Of a stretch of DNA of 64,000 nucleotides, positions 45,996 to 58,573 are shown piece by piece. The position numbers and the translations under genes are program-made. The stretch is from Gnetum montanum (taxonomy: Eukaryota > Streptophyta > Gnetopsida > Gnetales > Gnetaceae): positions 167,351-231,350 of the forward strand of contig MNCI01036663.1 in NCBI GenBank assembly GCA_015680685.1, read 5' to 3'. The notes below the pieces were generated by a model, which had not been told where the DNA came from, ran no database searches, and saw only the letters and a list, made by a program, of their open reading frames with translations. Within the stretch, counting starts at the first letter, position 1; each line of letters opens with the position of its first letter.

Positions 45996-47576
45996 TACTT
46001 TTGCAACAAGCACTCCTCCTTCCTTTTCAAAATGGGCCAAACCATGGATTTAGAGACCACTTTTGTACATTATCTCTTCATTGGTCTTTCTTTTCCTAAA
46101 ATTTTTTTCTTTTTTTTTTGAGTTAGAGTTTCTTATACAGTAAAGTTCAATCACTGCAATTCATATTCCAAAGAATATGAGGGTCTCATTCTTAAAGTCC
46201 ATCTCTTTAAGAGAAAAGTTAATATACTAAACTTATGTTTGATCTTTCTCTATTCCCATTTCAAGGGGGGCAACAAATCCTTCTATTCATAAATCTAATC
46301 TTAGATCTTGTCTTATGTTTGTTAATCTAGATGAAAGAGCAACCTCAGTGCATTGTTTTTAGCTCATCTTTGAGGATTTTATTTGATTGTTAACATGTTG
46401 TGGTGAAGTTGCGTTTATTAATTGGTCTGATAATGAAAGATTTAAAATGTTGTTCACATGGATTGCCACTACCTTTTTGTCACTAAGGTCTAGCATATTG
46501 ATTACCTCTCCCATTGCAACTTCTATACCCACTATTGTGGATCAACATGTAAAATGAGAACAAAAAAATCAATTTGGCTTTTTTGGAAAATCATCAAGAT
46601 AATTATCATGCATATTGATCTTGCCTTTGATTGAGGACACTTTTTTGTTGCACTATGTGGATTTACCTATTTTAGGAACAAAACCATTTCATTTACTGTA
46701 ACTGCCAATAACTTGCAAATCATTTCAATTATAGTATTTAAGAGAAAAGAAATAGTGTTATGGTTAACGCTTAGTTGAAATGCAATAGAATTTATTTTAA
46801 ACTATAAAAAATTTTAAGTAAAAAAGTAATTAAAAAATAAATAAACAATTATTTAAAGTATAACCGTGAATTTTAGGATAAATAAATTACTTTTTTAAAA
46901 AATAAAATTTAAAAATAAATAACAAACAATTTAAGGATAAGGTAAAAAAGACAAAGACTAGCAAAAAACAATAGCATAGTGATAGTTTAGCCAATTTCAA
47001 ACTTTAACTTGTTATATATCATAGAATGAGCTAATGGAACCATGCCATACTTGGTAATAAACATAGAATAGTTCAATAGAACATATTAGGTATTATTTTT
47101 AAAAAAATAAATTACTAAATTGTAAAAATAAAAATAAACTAAACAAATTAGCTCACCTTATGTAAGACAAGCCATTAAAGTATGTGTGTAAAATAACCTT
47201 GAATTCTATTAACATCATTTGAAGCAATTCTACGTTGAGCTTCTTTTAACTTTTCCATTTCTAGTTCTAAAGAATAAGAAAGGATTCAAATATTGAAAAG
47301 TACTTGAATTCATCATAATAAGCCAAAATGAAGAATGCTTGTTTTCTTTTGAACAAAACAACAAGAATATACTAATTTAAGAGTGCTTGTTAAATTCACC
47401 ATGCTTCCTTTGAGGTAGTGAACAAAAGGTCAGAGCATATACCTGCATGATTAGGGTAAAATCTATGTCTAGGAAATTTGATGTCACTTTTCCTGATATG
47501 TTGTATACTATAAAAGTTTACTTGGAGAAAAAGATGTGTATGTATCTTGTCCAATTGAGCTATAATGTTTTCAAGA
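45996..47576. other. AT-rich stretch without recognisable features
   Basis: No domain, LTR end or RNA gene found. 46740-47160 is especially A/T-rich with poly-A runs. Confidence 0.4.
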
Positions 47577-47830
47577 TGTTGTTTGTTGACTAAGACACCC
47601 AGAAACCTACAATAACAAAATTGGTATTCTGTTATAAATCCAAAAATCATCATCTCAGATATGATGGTGACTATGCCTCTTAGTACTTGAAGAAAGAAGA
47701 AAATGTTGTTTGTTGACTGAGGCATCCAAAAACCTGCAATAAAAAAATTGGTATTCTATTATAAACCCAAAAATCATCATCTTGGATATGATGGTGATTA
47801 ACCCTCTTAGTACTTGAAGAAAGAAGAAGA
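47577..47830 (+). repeat. 127-bp tandem duplication
   Basis: TGTTGTTTGTTGACTAAGAC at 47577 recurs at 47704 (TGTTGTTTGTTGACTGAGGC). Both copies end CTTAGTACTTGAAGAAAGAA. Overlapping - strand open stretches here only reflect the repeat. Confidence 0.85.
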
Positions 47831-48239
47831 TTCTCTTTGAGAGCAACAAAAAATTACACCCTCCACAATCAGAGCTTAATTGACATTTCTAGTAAATCTC
47901 TAAGGGGCTAAATATCTCTGATCTCCTTGAGATACCCACAAAGGTTGAACATCTCATCAAGTAGATCTAGACATTCTTCAACGTTTGATGAAATTGTTTC
48001 AAACTTTTCCAATACTAGACCCACAAATAGAAAGCCAGCAACCAGCTTGAATTTGTTATTAAAAGATATTCATGTTGGTGTTGATTGGATATCTGAAGTT
48101 GTGGAAAATTGTAAAAAAATTTAGCAATTTATCACTAATTATTCATTGTCATAATCCATCTATAGAAAGTACTCATCTTTACAGTTATAAAATATGCAGA
48201 AACTAGGTTTGCCTCACAATTTATTATGATTGAACATCT
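47831..48239. other. Unassigned stretch before element D
   Basis: A 65-residue Ser/Asn-rich open stretch (47927-48124, +) has no recognisable similarity; nothing else seen. Confidence 0.3.
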
Positions 48240-48810
48240 TTTTAAAGTGAAACTATGAGAGAGGTAGCAGGGTTGGTGGTGGCTTGCTACCTCCCCCATG
48301 GTTCAGGGACTGTGGGGACACAAGGAGTCATCGACTCCTTATGTCTTCAAAACCATATTAGCATGGCAGTTCCACACATTAGTAAGAGGAGGCTACGACC
48401 TTTCTCATTACCCCACTTGGTAGAACTTTGCCTAGTAGGGTTTCGTAGTTCAACTCTATGTTGGGGTGTTTAACTAGGTGTGTCATGGAATGTGCTATGG
48501 GATGTTACGTGCACTTGTAAGAGTGTGATACCAACTACTAGTGTGCAGTGATGAATCTGGAGGGTTCAGCTGTTAGTCCCCATGGTGTCCACGTGAGTGG
48601 AGCTAGGGAGTGTTATCTAGCTTATTAGGATAATGTATATGTTTGATGTGAAACACCACTTAGGATGCATGCTAACACTAACTTGTTGTTTGTTGGCATG
48701 TGTTTCAGGATTGTTGATTGCTGAGGCATATTCCTCTTGAGTTTCATCCTGATTTAGAATCTGCTTGGGAAACTCTTGGGGTGCCAAACAACATTCTTAG
48801 GGACAACATT
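48240..48810 (+). repeat. Element D 5' LTR (left edge uncertain)
   Basis: It is inferred from position before the PBS and from non-coding, LTR-like text. The right end is near GGGACAACA (about 48809). The left edge cannot be fixed because no second LTR is present; TGTTACGTGC at 48504 is an alternative start. Confidence 0.4.
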
Positions 48811-48818
48811 GTTATAGA

Positions 48819-48830
48819 TGGTATCAGAGC
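48819..48830 (+). promoter_or_regulatory. Element D primer-binding site (initiator tRNA-Met)
   Basis: TGGTATCAGAGC is the exact 12-base complement of the plant initiator tRNA-Met 3' end, the usual primer of chromoviruses and copia elements. Confidence 0.85.
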
Positions 48831-48970
48831 CTCACACTTTAGTTTTCCAGTAAAAACTTTATTGATAAATGGTTGAGAAGGTTTGTGGTTTGTTAGGTTT
48901 CCATTTTCAACTTCTACTAGCCACTCTTCCATTGAGGGTGGCCTTGTGCTAAAGTTCTCCCTTTGGTAAC

Positions 48971-49270
48971 ATGGAGCTTGGTGGACCTAGAGATATGGTA
49001 GAAGATGAAGCAAACCCAAATGTTGAGGTTGAGATAGAACTTGGTCAAGATGAGACTAAGTTTTAAACCTTATGGGACCATGTGAAAGTAATTGATGAGG
49101 CCTTAGCCTACCCTAGACTATAGAACGTGGATGTGATCCATCACATTCTTAAAGGCATTGAATTACCACAAGATAAGATAGATCTTCACTCTAAAGACCA
49201 GGTGAAAGTGGTAGAAGCTAAGGTTTTGATCTTGGAAGGTTGTTTGGATTGTATGCTTAACCTTTACAAG
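48971..49270 (+). pseudogene. Element D gag, first part
   Basis: ATG 48971 begins MELGGPRDMVEDEANPN. One stop (TAA near 49064) breaks it. It ends at the C2 insertion; ACAAG at 49266-49270 is the left target-site duplicate. Downstream gag resumes at 55552 in the same frame once C2 plus one 5-bp duplicate is discounted (6281 bp). Confidence 0.65.
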
Positions 49271-50237
49271 TGATGAGTGGTGAGGTACCCCTACACTCAA
49301 CCATACAAATATGAGCGTTTCATGCATGATTCAATTGAACTCTGCAGATGGGCTAGCTGTGGTATCTAGATAGTTACTCGTTGATCATAGTTTGCTATCT
49401 TCCCACTTGGACTAGCATTTTCTTTGTCATGTATGGTTTAGTCCAGAGTGAGGTGTATGATGTGTTCCTAAACTAATGCTACTCTTGGAAGTAATGAAAA
49501 ATAATCTTTACTTAAGCTAGGAGGAAAAGGGAGAGAGAGTTAAGCTAATATGAGATAGGCGAAGAGAATCTAAGCTAGCCTAAGTACAATGAGCATTCAT
49601 TCCTTAATCATCTGTACAAATCTTGGACCTCGTGCATGACTACCATTGGGATTACCAAATGCATGGCCCAGGTACACTACTGGGATACCAAGTAGTCACA
49701 CTTAAATGCTTGTGATTAAGTCATACTCATTCCATGTTTAATAGGAGGTTAGGGTAAAGAGATGTTAACTATGAAAGCAATAAATAACAATAACAATTAA
49801 ATAATTAAACGAAGTGAATGTTGCAATGATGAAGTAATCTCAATCTTTATTTTTGATCATGTGCATGTTCAAGTACGTCACACTCAAATAAAGAATGTCG
49901 TACAATTACAATCATCACATTGCAGGCATGCACTGAGAAATAATTCTAACTCTAAGAAAGAGAAACTACAAGTGTTTGGGTAAGGGACTAAGAACTAATG
50001 CCAAAACCAAGTGCGCCACCTCTTATTTATAGACAATGAGACAGGTCTCGATATTAGATGTTCAATATCTCTTGTAGGCCCCAATATCGCATACTTGATA
50101 TCGAGGGTCCGATATCGGGGGTCTGATATCAGGGCTCATTAGACCTAGTATCTTGTACATGATATTAGGGGTTTGATAAGAAGGGTCGAATAATAGGACC
50201 TGACAAACCATGACACTTGACAGACCATGACTCATCA
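49271..50237 (-). repeat. C2 3' LTR (967 bp)
   Basis: On the + strand it runs TGATGAGTGGTGAGG... to ...CATGACTCATCA. GATATCG-type palindromic units (50080-50135) precede the TATA box, which reads TTATTTATAG on the + strand near 50024. Confidence 0.85.
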
Positions 50238-50250
50238 TACCCCCACGACT
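50238..50250 (-). promoter_or_regulatory. C2 polypurine tract
   Basis: On the - strand AGTCGTGGGGGTA abuts the LTR start TGATGAGTC. Confidence 0.75.
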
Positions 50251-50414
50251 GAATAACAACTTGTCCTTGAGTCAAAGAAAGTGAGGAACAATTTCAAGTC
50301 ATTACATAGTGGATAGGTATGGGATTATTGATTAACTAGGAATTTATTCATGTCATAGTGGAGAATTAAACAAAATTTCGACACAAACACAAAAATTACA
50401 AAATTTATTGGGAC

Positions 50415-50852
50415 TCATGTGATTCCCAGTAGTGGTGGCTCCTCCATGGGTGCCTTTCCTTTATTCTGCGCTCTAGGTTTCTGAGATTGATACTGTTGAA
50501 GAAGTGCCTAAAGTTTCTCCTATTCTATCCACAGATTATGAGCTGTCCATGTTGATGTTCCAATGTTTGATGGAGTCAGCACTTTCCATGGACATAGTAG
50601 TTGCGGGAACACTTGATTGGCCTTGACATGTCATGCCGCAAATAGCTGTCATTCCTCTTCATAGCCTCAGGCCTTGACCTCTCCACCTTTTGCTTGGATA
50701 GATTATGCAGTAACAGGAGTTTCATGATGGATGCTGAATGATTGTGTCTCTTGCTTTGCATGTTTTGCATGAGGTCCTTGGCCTCTACCTTCCCCTGGTC
50801 ATTCGGTTGCACATTGAGAAGGTCCTACTTATTATCTTCTTTTAGGGGCCAT
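50415..50852 (-). pseudogene. C2 ORF2, internally deleted
   Basis: The ATG at 50852 follows TTTGTGATTATAG, the same acceptor-like context as C1. The N-terminal Arg/Gly/Gln-rich piece is fused to the C-terminal tail (VKANQVFPQLLCPW, VLTPSN, KGKAPMEEPPLLGIT-stop). About 2.3 kb of the C1 equivalent is missing. The 438-bp span is a whole number of codons, though stops are present. Confidence 0.65.
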
Positions 50853-52170
50853 CTATAATCACAAAAAGATCAATGGTTAGTAAGGTTATTGAAAAAATTT
50901 CAATGATTTCATACCTTACTCATTGCCTTTAATAAATGTTGAATTCTTTGCTTAGTGTGATCTTAGAGTTAGAAATTTTTTCAAGGAAGTTACCATAAAA
51001 GTTTAATGTTAGACCTGGTTTTGAGGAATGTTTGATAAAATGATGATAAAGGAAAGAATATATTTTGCAATGAGGTACTTGGAGGGTATAAGATGATGTG
51101 GTGGTGTGCAACAAGTACAAATTACAAAAGTCACATAAGTGGGTCCTCCCGAAAGCAGGTTCCAACCTATAATGCCCTTGTGTAACCACACCTTAAAATG
51201 TCCATAGGCACTAGAAGGGTTAAATGTAATCCACGTCAGTTCCACAAAACACACACATGTAGATACCACTATGAAGAGGTATAAATTCAACTCTACACAG
51301 GTCATGAGTCCTAATTACATGAATAGCGAGATGGAGCAAATTATAGAAGGGATTGCAAAGAATGGGACACGAGGTAATTGGCCCAAGGCAAAATGAATCC
51401 TCACTGTAAGGCATCATTAATGTTTCATCAACCCGTCACTCCAAAATCAAGACCAAGTCCATTCCTCTAATCAGTGACATTGCATTGCTTCATCCAATGA
51501 TGGACAACCATAAGAGCACCATGATAGCAAGGTGTACGATCACTTGGTGTTTCGTTCAAGGGAGGAGTGATTTTGCTTGTGGCACTTATTTTTTTTTTGA
51601 TGAAGTATTGCTTAATCCAAAGAAGCCACCTACCTTCAGGCATGGATGCATGTCTTTCCTATAGGATCCCCTAGAATAGCATTATTATTATTTTTTGGTT
51701 GAGTGCTTTTAGATTACTCTGACTCCCATTTTTCATTAGATCTACAAGGATCTTAGTATAACCAAGCTACATGATAACTTCAACAAATGTCACCAAAGAT
51801 AATCCACAAGTCCCCTTGATGTCACATCCTAACCATTCCCTCTTGGTTCATCCTTCTTCGTTTTGGGCACAATAATAGAAAAATTACTTTAAGTTTTAAT
51901 GATTAAGAATATCATTGTACCCAGAGTAGAACCTTTTATTAATAGAATGGATAAGTGGATGTTGTGGCTCGCCGTCCAAGTAATTAGTCACCCAAGACTT
52001 GATAGCATAGAATAATAGCTCAACTAATGATCCACATGAGTGTTTTATTCGTAGATGAGATTACTCATAAAAAAGGTAAAAAGATCAAACAATAAGTTGA
52101 AAAGTAAAAAATTGAAAAAAAAAATTCAAAATTAAAGAAAATGAAAAATATTTATTAATCCCTCTTATTA
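50853..52170 (-). other. C2 spacer between gag and ORF2
   Basis: Non-coding. It shares with C1 the GGTTACACAAGGGCATTATA block (about 51159-51185, inverted) and the ACCTTACTAA...GTGATTATAG segment just before ORF2. The C1 internal promoter-like patch has no counterpart here. A poly-A/T tract lies at 52100-52130. Confidence 0.55.
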
Positions 52171-54475
52171 TTAGAATGGGGGATATCCCACATAACTAAA
52201 TAGTTGAGCATGGCTAGGATTAATAAATGAAGAATTGGAATCCTTGCATGTTGGAAGTATTGGGATTTGCTCATATCTGAACCACTGGGTGTATTTTGAT
52301 GTGGTGGTTGGAACATACCCCAATTGGGGTTCACACACTTGATTGTAATAAACATAGTGGTTCAATTTATAAGTTGTAGTTAATTGATGAGTGGTTGACC
52401 CACTATGGCACCCATGACCGTAAGATGGTATGCAAGAATCAATATGTCTTCCTTCATGGGTAGATTCAGTAGGTCGCATGGTTGTTGGAGTATTGATTGA
52501 TGGCCCAGATGAGGTAACATGAGATGTTGAGTTTGAGGAGAAGGATGCACCATAGTGTTGAACTTGTGCTAAGTTGGAGGATGCAGTGGGCTTAGAGTTG
52601 TGCTATCCCTTCTTACGGTCATGTCAAAAGAAGGGGCATCTTCGATGTTGAGGAGAGTTCCCACTACTATTATCAGCAAAAGCACAAGTAATATTCATGG
52701 GTTGCTATTGTGGTGCAAACCCTTCTAGAAAACTTGGTAGAAATGTAGAAGGAGGTGAAGGATGAGAATTTTGAAATTGAGAAGGAGTGTAAGGTATCCA
52801 AGGTGGTGGTTGTGTTGGAGAGGATATGGATTGATAGTATTGAGGAGAATGATAATAATATGGTGAGATAGAGTATGTTGACCTAGTTGGGGAAACATGA
52901 TGTTGAACTTGATAGGCACTTGGGTTTGGATCATATGAAGGGCGTACCCAGTTTGAGGGTGGCCTCCCCAACGACTGGGATTGTTGCCACTATGATTGAA
53001 CATAGTATCTCTGTACGAACTCTAGGTGCAACACTCTTCCCCAATGCTCATGAAAATATAACAAGATTGGGCATTGGCCCTTGGGGTGATCGCATAGGCA
53101 AACATTACATTGATATGTATGATTGGTAGTTAAGTTCTTATTCTCTTCTACCCTTCTTTCTGATTTTCTAAAGGTGTTTCATCCTAATTCTTGATTCGTC
53201 ATGATTCTATCTCCAATAATGTTGGCATATTATCCACATTTTTTATGTATCCATTCCATCATCTTATTGATCTTTGCCTCAATTTCATTTAATGATTGTA
53301 GTGTTGGAAAAGATGATTCCACCTCCTTGAGGTGACTTGATTTCTCCTCTTTTAGATTATGGACCTTTGTTGATGTAAGATTTTGGTCCTGTTAAGATTT
53401 TTCAACATTCTCCCATCTAGCCATTTCTCCTTCTTCTTTTGCTACCTGCTTAATAAGCTCTTGGATTTGATGGGTTTGTAGCTCATATAGTTGACCTTGG
53501 GCATACATCGCTAGGGTCTCCCTTGTTTCATTACGGAGCCCATCAATAATGTGGTACATTAGCCTCTCCTCAAAGAACTCATGGCCTGGGTAATTGTTTA
53601 ACAATGCATAATATCTTTCTAAGGCCATGTCCAAGGGTTCATGTTGTGCTTATTTCCACTCTTGGATTTGTTTCCTCAAGGCTGACACTTTTGCATAAGT
53701 TTGATATCTTTCGTTGAAGAGCTCTACCATTGTTGGCCAACATCGAATTGATTTGGGTTTTAGGGACCTATACCATACATTTTCTTGGTCAACAAGTGTC
53801 ACAGGAAAGAGCTTAATTTTTTTCCATCCATTATCGATATTGTTCCATACACAGGCATCATGGAAGGCTTGTATATGTTGTTGGAGATCTAAATCATAGC
53901 CTCCTAAAAATTTGGGAAAGTTTTTTAAATCAATCACAGGTAGATGGCTTTCCTTATGATGCCTATGGGCTATTCGAATAGCCTCCTGTATATGCATTAG
54001 GCTCTTAGTGGTCAGTAGGGGTTCATCGTCACTTGGTAGGTTATGAGTTTACAAGTTCGGAAGATGTTTTCTTTGTTCATGTTGGCATTTCTAACTTTGC
54101 CCATGGGCCTGATTTTTATTTCTACGCCGACCCCTTAAAAGACGATCATCTGTGTCACAACCTAACGTTGAAGGAGTAGAGGAAGAGAAAGAGCTGGAAG
54201 ACTCATCATGACTTTTGTAAGTCTTCCAATCATTCTTGGATAAATTTTTGTTAATTATTGAGCAGGTCCTAGGCCTTATGGGCCCCCTCGTTCTATGGGA
54301 TGTCCCATCCTCGCTAGAGGTATCAGAGTTGGATGATGAGAGTCCTTGAGTATTTTTGGGGTGTCTATGAACATATAAAACTCCTGCATAAGATCAAGAC
54401 TCCAAACTTCTTCGTTGGTTCTCTAATGAATTACCTCGCTAGATGTTGCATTATCACTATCTTGTGTAAGAGACA
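52171..54475 (-). pseudogene. C2 gag
   Basis: The ATG at 54475 starts MSLTQDSDNAT. The capsid block 53650-53997 reads LPVIDLKNFPKFLGGYDLDL, MVELFNERYQTYAKVSALRK; 53392-53634 adds LERYYALLNNYPGHEFFEER and a MYAQGQLYEL end. The zinc-knuckle region and a Ser/Pro/Tyr-rich C-terminus follow to the stop at 52171-52173. Compared with C1, fewer breaks occur in the capsid block; frameshifts and stops remain. Confidence 0.8.
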
Positions 54476-54597
54476 TGGTTGTAAATTTGTGTGTGATTTA
54501 ATTATAATTATTATTATTATCTTTTTTTCTGAAAGATATGTTGTTAATACTTTGTTACAGTGATCTTGTATGATGTAACTAATCTAGATAACTAGCA

Positions 54598-54619
54598 CTA
54601 TCCTTGGCAACGGTGCCAA
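54598..54619 (-). promoter_or_regulatory. C2 primer-binding site (tRNA-Asp type)
   Basis: On the - strand TTGGCACCGTTGCCAAGGAT starts at the LTR edge. It differs at three positions from the complement of plant tRNA-Asp(GTC) 3' end (TGGCGCCGTTGCCGGGGAT). Confidence 0.7.
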
Positions 54620-55546
54620 TGATGAGTGGCGAGGTACCCCTATACTCAACCATAAAAATATGAGCATTTCACGCACGATCCAGTTGAACTTTGTAGACGG
54701 GCTAGCTATGGTATCTAGATAGTTACGCGTTGATCATAGTTCGCTATCTTCCCACCTAGACTAGCATTTTCTTTTTCACGTATGGTTTAGTTTAGAGTGA
54801 GGTATATGTTTTGTTCCTAAACTAATGCTACTCCTGGAAGAAATAGAAAATAATCTTTAATTAAGCTAGGAGGAAAAGGGAGAGAGAGTTAATCTAATAT
54901 GAGATAGGGGAAGAGAATCTAAGCTAGCCTAAGTGTGATGAGCATCCGTTCCTTAATCATCCATATACATCTTCGACCTCGTGCATGACTACCACTAGGG
55001 ATTACCAAGCGCATGGCCTAGGTACGCTACTGGGATACCAAGTAGTCACACTTAAATGCTTGTGATTAAGATGTTAACTATGAAAGCAATAAATAAGAAT
55101 AACAATTAAATAATTAAACTAAGTGAATGCTACAATGATGAAGTAATCTTGATCTTTATTTCTGGTCATGTGCATGTCCAAGTATGTTACACATGAATAA
55201 AGGATGACATACAATTACAATCATCACATCGCAGGCATGCACTGAGAAGTAATTCTAACTCTAAAAAAGAAAAACTGCAAGAGTTTGGGTAAGTGACTAA
55301 GAACTAATGCAAAAACCAAGTGCGTTACTTGTTATTTATAGGTAATGAGACAGGTCCCAATATTGGATGTTCAATATCACTTGCAGGCCCTGATATCGCG
55401 TACCTGATATCGAGGGTTCGATGTCGAGGGTCCGATATCATGGCACATCAGACCTAGTATCTTGTACCTAACATTAGGGGTTCAATAATAGGGGTTTGAT
55501 AACAGGACCTGACAGAGCATGACACCTGATAGACCATGACTTATCA
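54620..55546 (-). repeat. C2 5' LTR (927 bp)
   Basis: TGATGAGTGGCGAGGTACCC ... GACTTATCA on the + strand. It is clearly the sister of 49271-50237, with indels (for example about 40 bp missing near 55069). U3 GATATCGCG-like units lie at 55390-55440. Confidence 0.85.
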
Positions 55547-55551
55547 AAAAG

Positions 55552-56600
55552 GATCTATTTGGATCCTTGGAGGAGGTACAAACAAAAGCATTTCTAGTTG
55601 AGGACCTAATTGGACAAGTGAAAGTTTTGTAGGATGCCACGATGATGGTAAATTAGGAACTATTTGATTTGAAAATTAAAAATGCCATCCTAAAATCCTC
55701 CTTGGCAGGACACTTGGCAGAAGAGCCAGTAGTGATGGCTCATATTAAAGCTAGAGAACCGAGTTCTTATGATGGTGAGAGGAGTGATGTTAAAATTGAT
55801 GCCTTCCTCCATGATGTGGAGATGTACATGAATACTAGGGGTGTTCCAATAACCTAAAAGGTATTTACAACATCTCAGTATCTCATAGGAAGTGCTTAAC
55901 TATGGTGGCTTAGCCTCCTTTGTGCTCAAGAAATGGATACTGCTACAGAAAGGTAGATATTTAGGTCAGATTTAAGGTAATGTTATCAAATAGTTCTGTG
56001 TAGGGAATTGTGAGTGGGTAGCAGAACAAAGTTGGAGTTCCTAAAACATTCAAGAAAGCTTGAAGATTATATTAATAGCTTCCAGGAGCTTATGTTGTTG
56101 ATTCCTGATATGGGAGATCAGGATCGCTTCTTCAAATTTGTAAATGGGTTGCAGCCATGGGCGTAGATGTAACTATGTCCAAGAGGCATTGACACACTCA
56201 TAGAGGCTATCATTGCTACTGGAACTTTTCTTAACTTTAAGATGATGAAGCCAAACAAGGGTAAGCTTGGGAAGGGAAAGTGTGTCATGTCCTCCCACTT
56301 TTGAAAAATAGATACAAGTTCCATCAAAGGTGGAAACACATTCAAATCAGTTCAACAAGGTAGTCACTTGATGGATGGTCCTCTAGGAAACCAAGGCTCC
56401 CAACAAAAATGTAAAGATACAGGGAGTAGGTGATAACCTTGGGCCAAGAAGAAACAATTTTTACAAGGTCCCTTTAAGGAGCCAATTCAATGCTCCTTAT
56501 GTCATGGGAACCACCTAGCAAGAAATTTCCCCTTGAGCTGAGGAAGGATAGAAAATAAGTAAGGGCAGGCTCTAGGGAAGCAACTGATGAATTTTAACTA
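55552..56600 (+). pseudogene. Element D gag, second part
   Basis: The open block 55669-55857 reads SYDGERSDVKIDAFLHDVEM and YMNTRGVPIT, a capsid domain of chromovirus type. A zinc-knuckle remnant QCSLCHGNHLARNFP near 56491-56535 has the last Cys changed to Phe. Many stops (for example TAA 55854, TAG 55952). Confidence 0.65.
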
Positions 56601-56739
56601 TCGCCGTGACCCATGCCTTCAGATTATAGATGGAAGCACTTCTTTAAAACAATGAAGGCTAGTTGTTATGATGAAGTTGTCTAATATGGTGATGTAGAGG
56701 TTAGGAGTTGGAAGCTCCCAAAATATTAATCTTGATAAT

Positions 56740-57010
56740 TTACATTAGGTTCAGTTGGCCCCAATCACTATGAGCTCAAGTTAGATAAGTGCCCTCATTA
56801 ATAATGGGGCTAGCCATAATTATATGGTTCCAACCTTAGTAAGAGACTTATAGCTAAAAATGGAACCAGTCCAAGCCTCTTGCAAACTTACAAAGTTCAA
56901 ACTTCTTTGGTGCATCAGGATACTCATAGTGTCCTAGTTCAAGTGGGCTCATTGCAAGGAGTTCTAAATTTCTCTATCCTAGATGTGGACTCCTTTAAGG
57001 TTATATAGGG
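56740..57010 (+). pseudogene. Element D protease relic
   Basis: ALINNGASHNYMVPTLVRDL near 56790-56850 matches the chromovirus retropepsin motif L(V/I)D-S/T-GA-S/T-H-N-F, with the catalytic Asp replaced by Asn. Downstream text is degraded. Confidence 0.55.
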
Positions 57011-57269
57011 GCAATAATTCTTATGAAAGACCAAATTTTTTATTGCTCCACACCTAGACTTGATCTTCATTTCACATAAAAGCTTATCCTACATAGTTCA
57101 GATTCATGGAGCACAGATCAGAAAGGATGAGGGCTCTAGTCCCTAGATTATGTCCCTAATGGTGATGAAATGTTTGGCTAGGGATCCCACAAGAAAAATT
57201 TTGCTAGTTATGTAAACAGGAGTTCCTTTTAAGGCTTGTGAATCTCAAACAAACATTGACCCATGTGTT

Positions 57270-58573
57270 GCATAGGTGTTGGATAGTTTTAAATATGTGA
57301 TGCCACCAGAGTTACTAGGATGTCTACCACCTTGAAGGATAGTAGATCATAAAATAAAATTGTAGCTAGGTACAGACCCACCTATTCCAAGACCATATCG
57401 GTTAATGGGACTAGAATTGGGGGAATTGAAGAAGTAGCTTAAGAGCCTGATGTCCAAAGGATACATTCATCCCCCAAAATCTCCTTATGGGGCACTAGTG
57501 CTATTTGTCACTAAGGAGGATGGAATGCTACATCTCTATTATGATTACAAGCTATTGAATCAACATACTATGAAGAACAAGTACCTAGTACCACTTATTT
57601 TAGACTTGTTCGATCAATTGGTAGGGGACCATTATTTCACCTGGCTAGACCTTCAACAAGGGTACTATCAGGTGTGCATCACAAAGGGGGATGAAGAAAA
57701 AATTTCATGTGTAACTCGATATGGGTCATACAAGTGTATGATGATGCCATTTGGGCTTTGAAATGTGCCAACTACCTTTTTTACATTGATGAATGAGATA
57801 TTTTGATCATTCCTAGATAAATTTGTGGTTATCTATCTTGATGATATCTTAATATATAGCTAGCCATGGAGGAACATGCCCTCCACTTATAGTTAATCCT
57901 TGAGAAGTGTAGGAAAATAAGCTATACATTAAGAAAGAGAGATGTGAATTCTATTATATGAAGCAAAAATTTCTAGGACATCTCATAGGGCATGGACTGG
58001 TGAAGCCAAATCTAAAAATGGTAGAGGTTGTACGCCAATGGCTCGCTTCTACTAATGTGCATGAGGTTAGATAGTTTATGGGGTTAACCAACTTCTATTG
58101 TAAATTTATTTGAAATTTATTCGGTATTGCTACACCCATCACAAATTTGCAAAGAAAGAAGTCCCATGGTAATGGTATTCAAAATGTTAATAAGCCTTTG
58201 ATAGAATCAAAGAGGCTTTAACCTTCCATTTGGTGTTGGCATTGCTAGATTTCTCAAAATCTTTTGAGATTCATACTGATGCTAGTGAGGATGCAATTAG
58301 TGGTGTGTTACTATAGGAATATTATCTTGTCACTTATAAGTCTTGAAAGTTGAATCAAGTAGAGTAGAGATGGCTAGTTGATGAGAAAGAAACATTTGCT
58401 ATTGTTCATTGCTTGAGAGCATGGAGACACTACTTGTTGGGAAGTTATGTCCATGTAAAGACTAATAACCTAGCCACTAGTTATCTACTAAATTAAATGA
58501 AGCTAAGGCCCAACTAGGAAGAATGGTTGGCTATGCTTTCTGAATTTGATCTGCAATTAACCTACTACCTTGG
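57270..58573 (+). pseudogene. Element D reverse transcriptase and RNase H (truncated)
   Basis: The open block 57450-57761 reads KSPYGALVLFVTKEDGMLHL, NKYLVPLILDLFDQL, YFTWLDLQQGYYQV and MMMPFGL. The catalytic box YLDDIL starts at 57834. RNase H follows with FEIHTDASEDAISGVLL and WRHYLLGSYVHVKTNNLA. Stops are scattered. Element B2 interrupts RNase H at 58574 after LSEFDLQLTYY. Confidence 0.8.

Larger units (their letters stand above)
49271..55546 (-). mobile_element. Element C2: deleted sister of C1, - strand
   Basis: Both LTRs are present: 54620-55546 (5') and 49271-50237 (3'). Flanks are ACAAG (49266-49270) and AAAAG (55547-55551), a duplication with one change. It holds a PBS, gag (54475 to 52171), a spacer, a shortened ORF2 (50852 to 50415) and a polypurine tract (50250-50238). 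No protease, RT, RNase H or integrase is found. Length is 6276 bp, against 8522 for C1. Confidence 0.85.
48240..58573 (+). mobile_element. Element D: chromovirus-like Ty3/gypsy, split by C2 and truncated by B2
   Basis: LTR-like sequence, a tRNA-iMet PBS, gag in two pieces, protease, RT and RNase H start follow on the + strand. C2 lies inside gag (49271-55546); B2 begins inside RNase H at 58574. Integrase and 3' LTR are not in view and would lie beyond B2. Confidence 0.75.

Noticed and set aside
47396-47849. Two similar - strand small proteins
   Set aside because: The similarity is due to the 127-bp tandem duplication; no domain is seen.
48255-48473. 72-residue open stretch (+) as a host gene
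   Set aside because: It lies in probable LTR sequence of element D and has no recognisable similarity.
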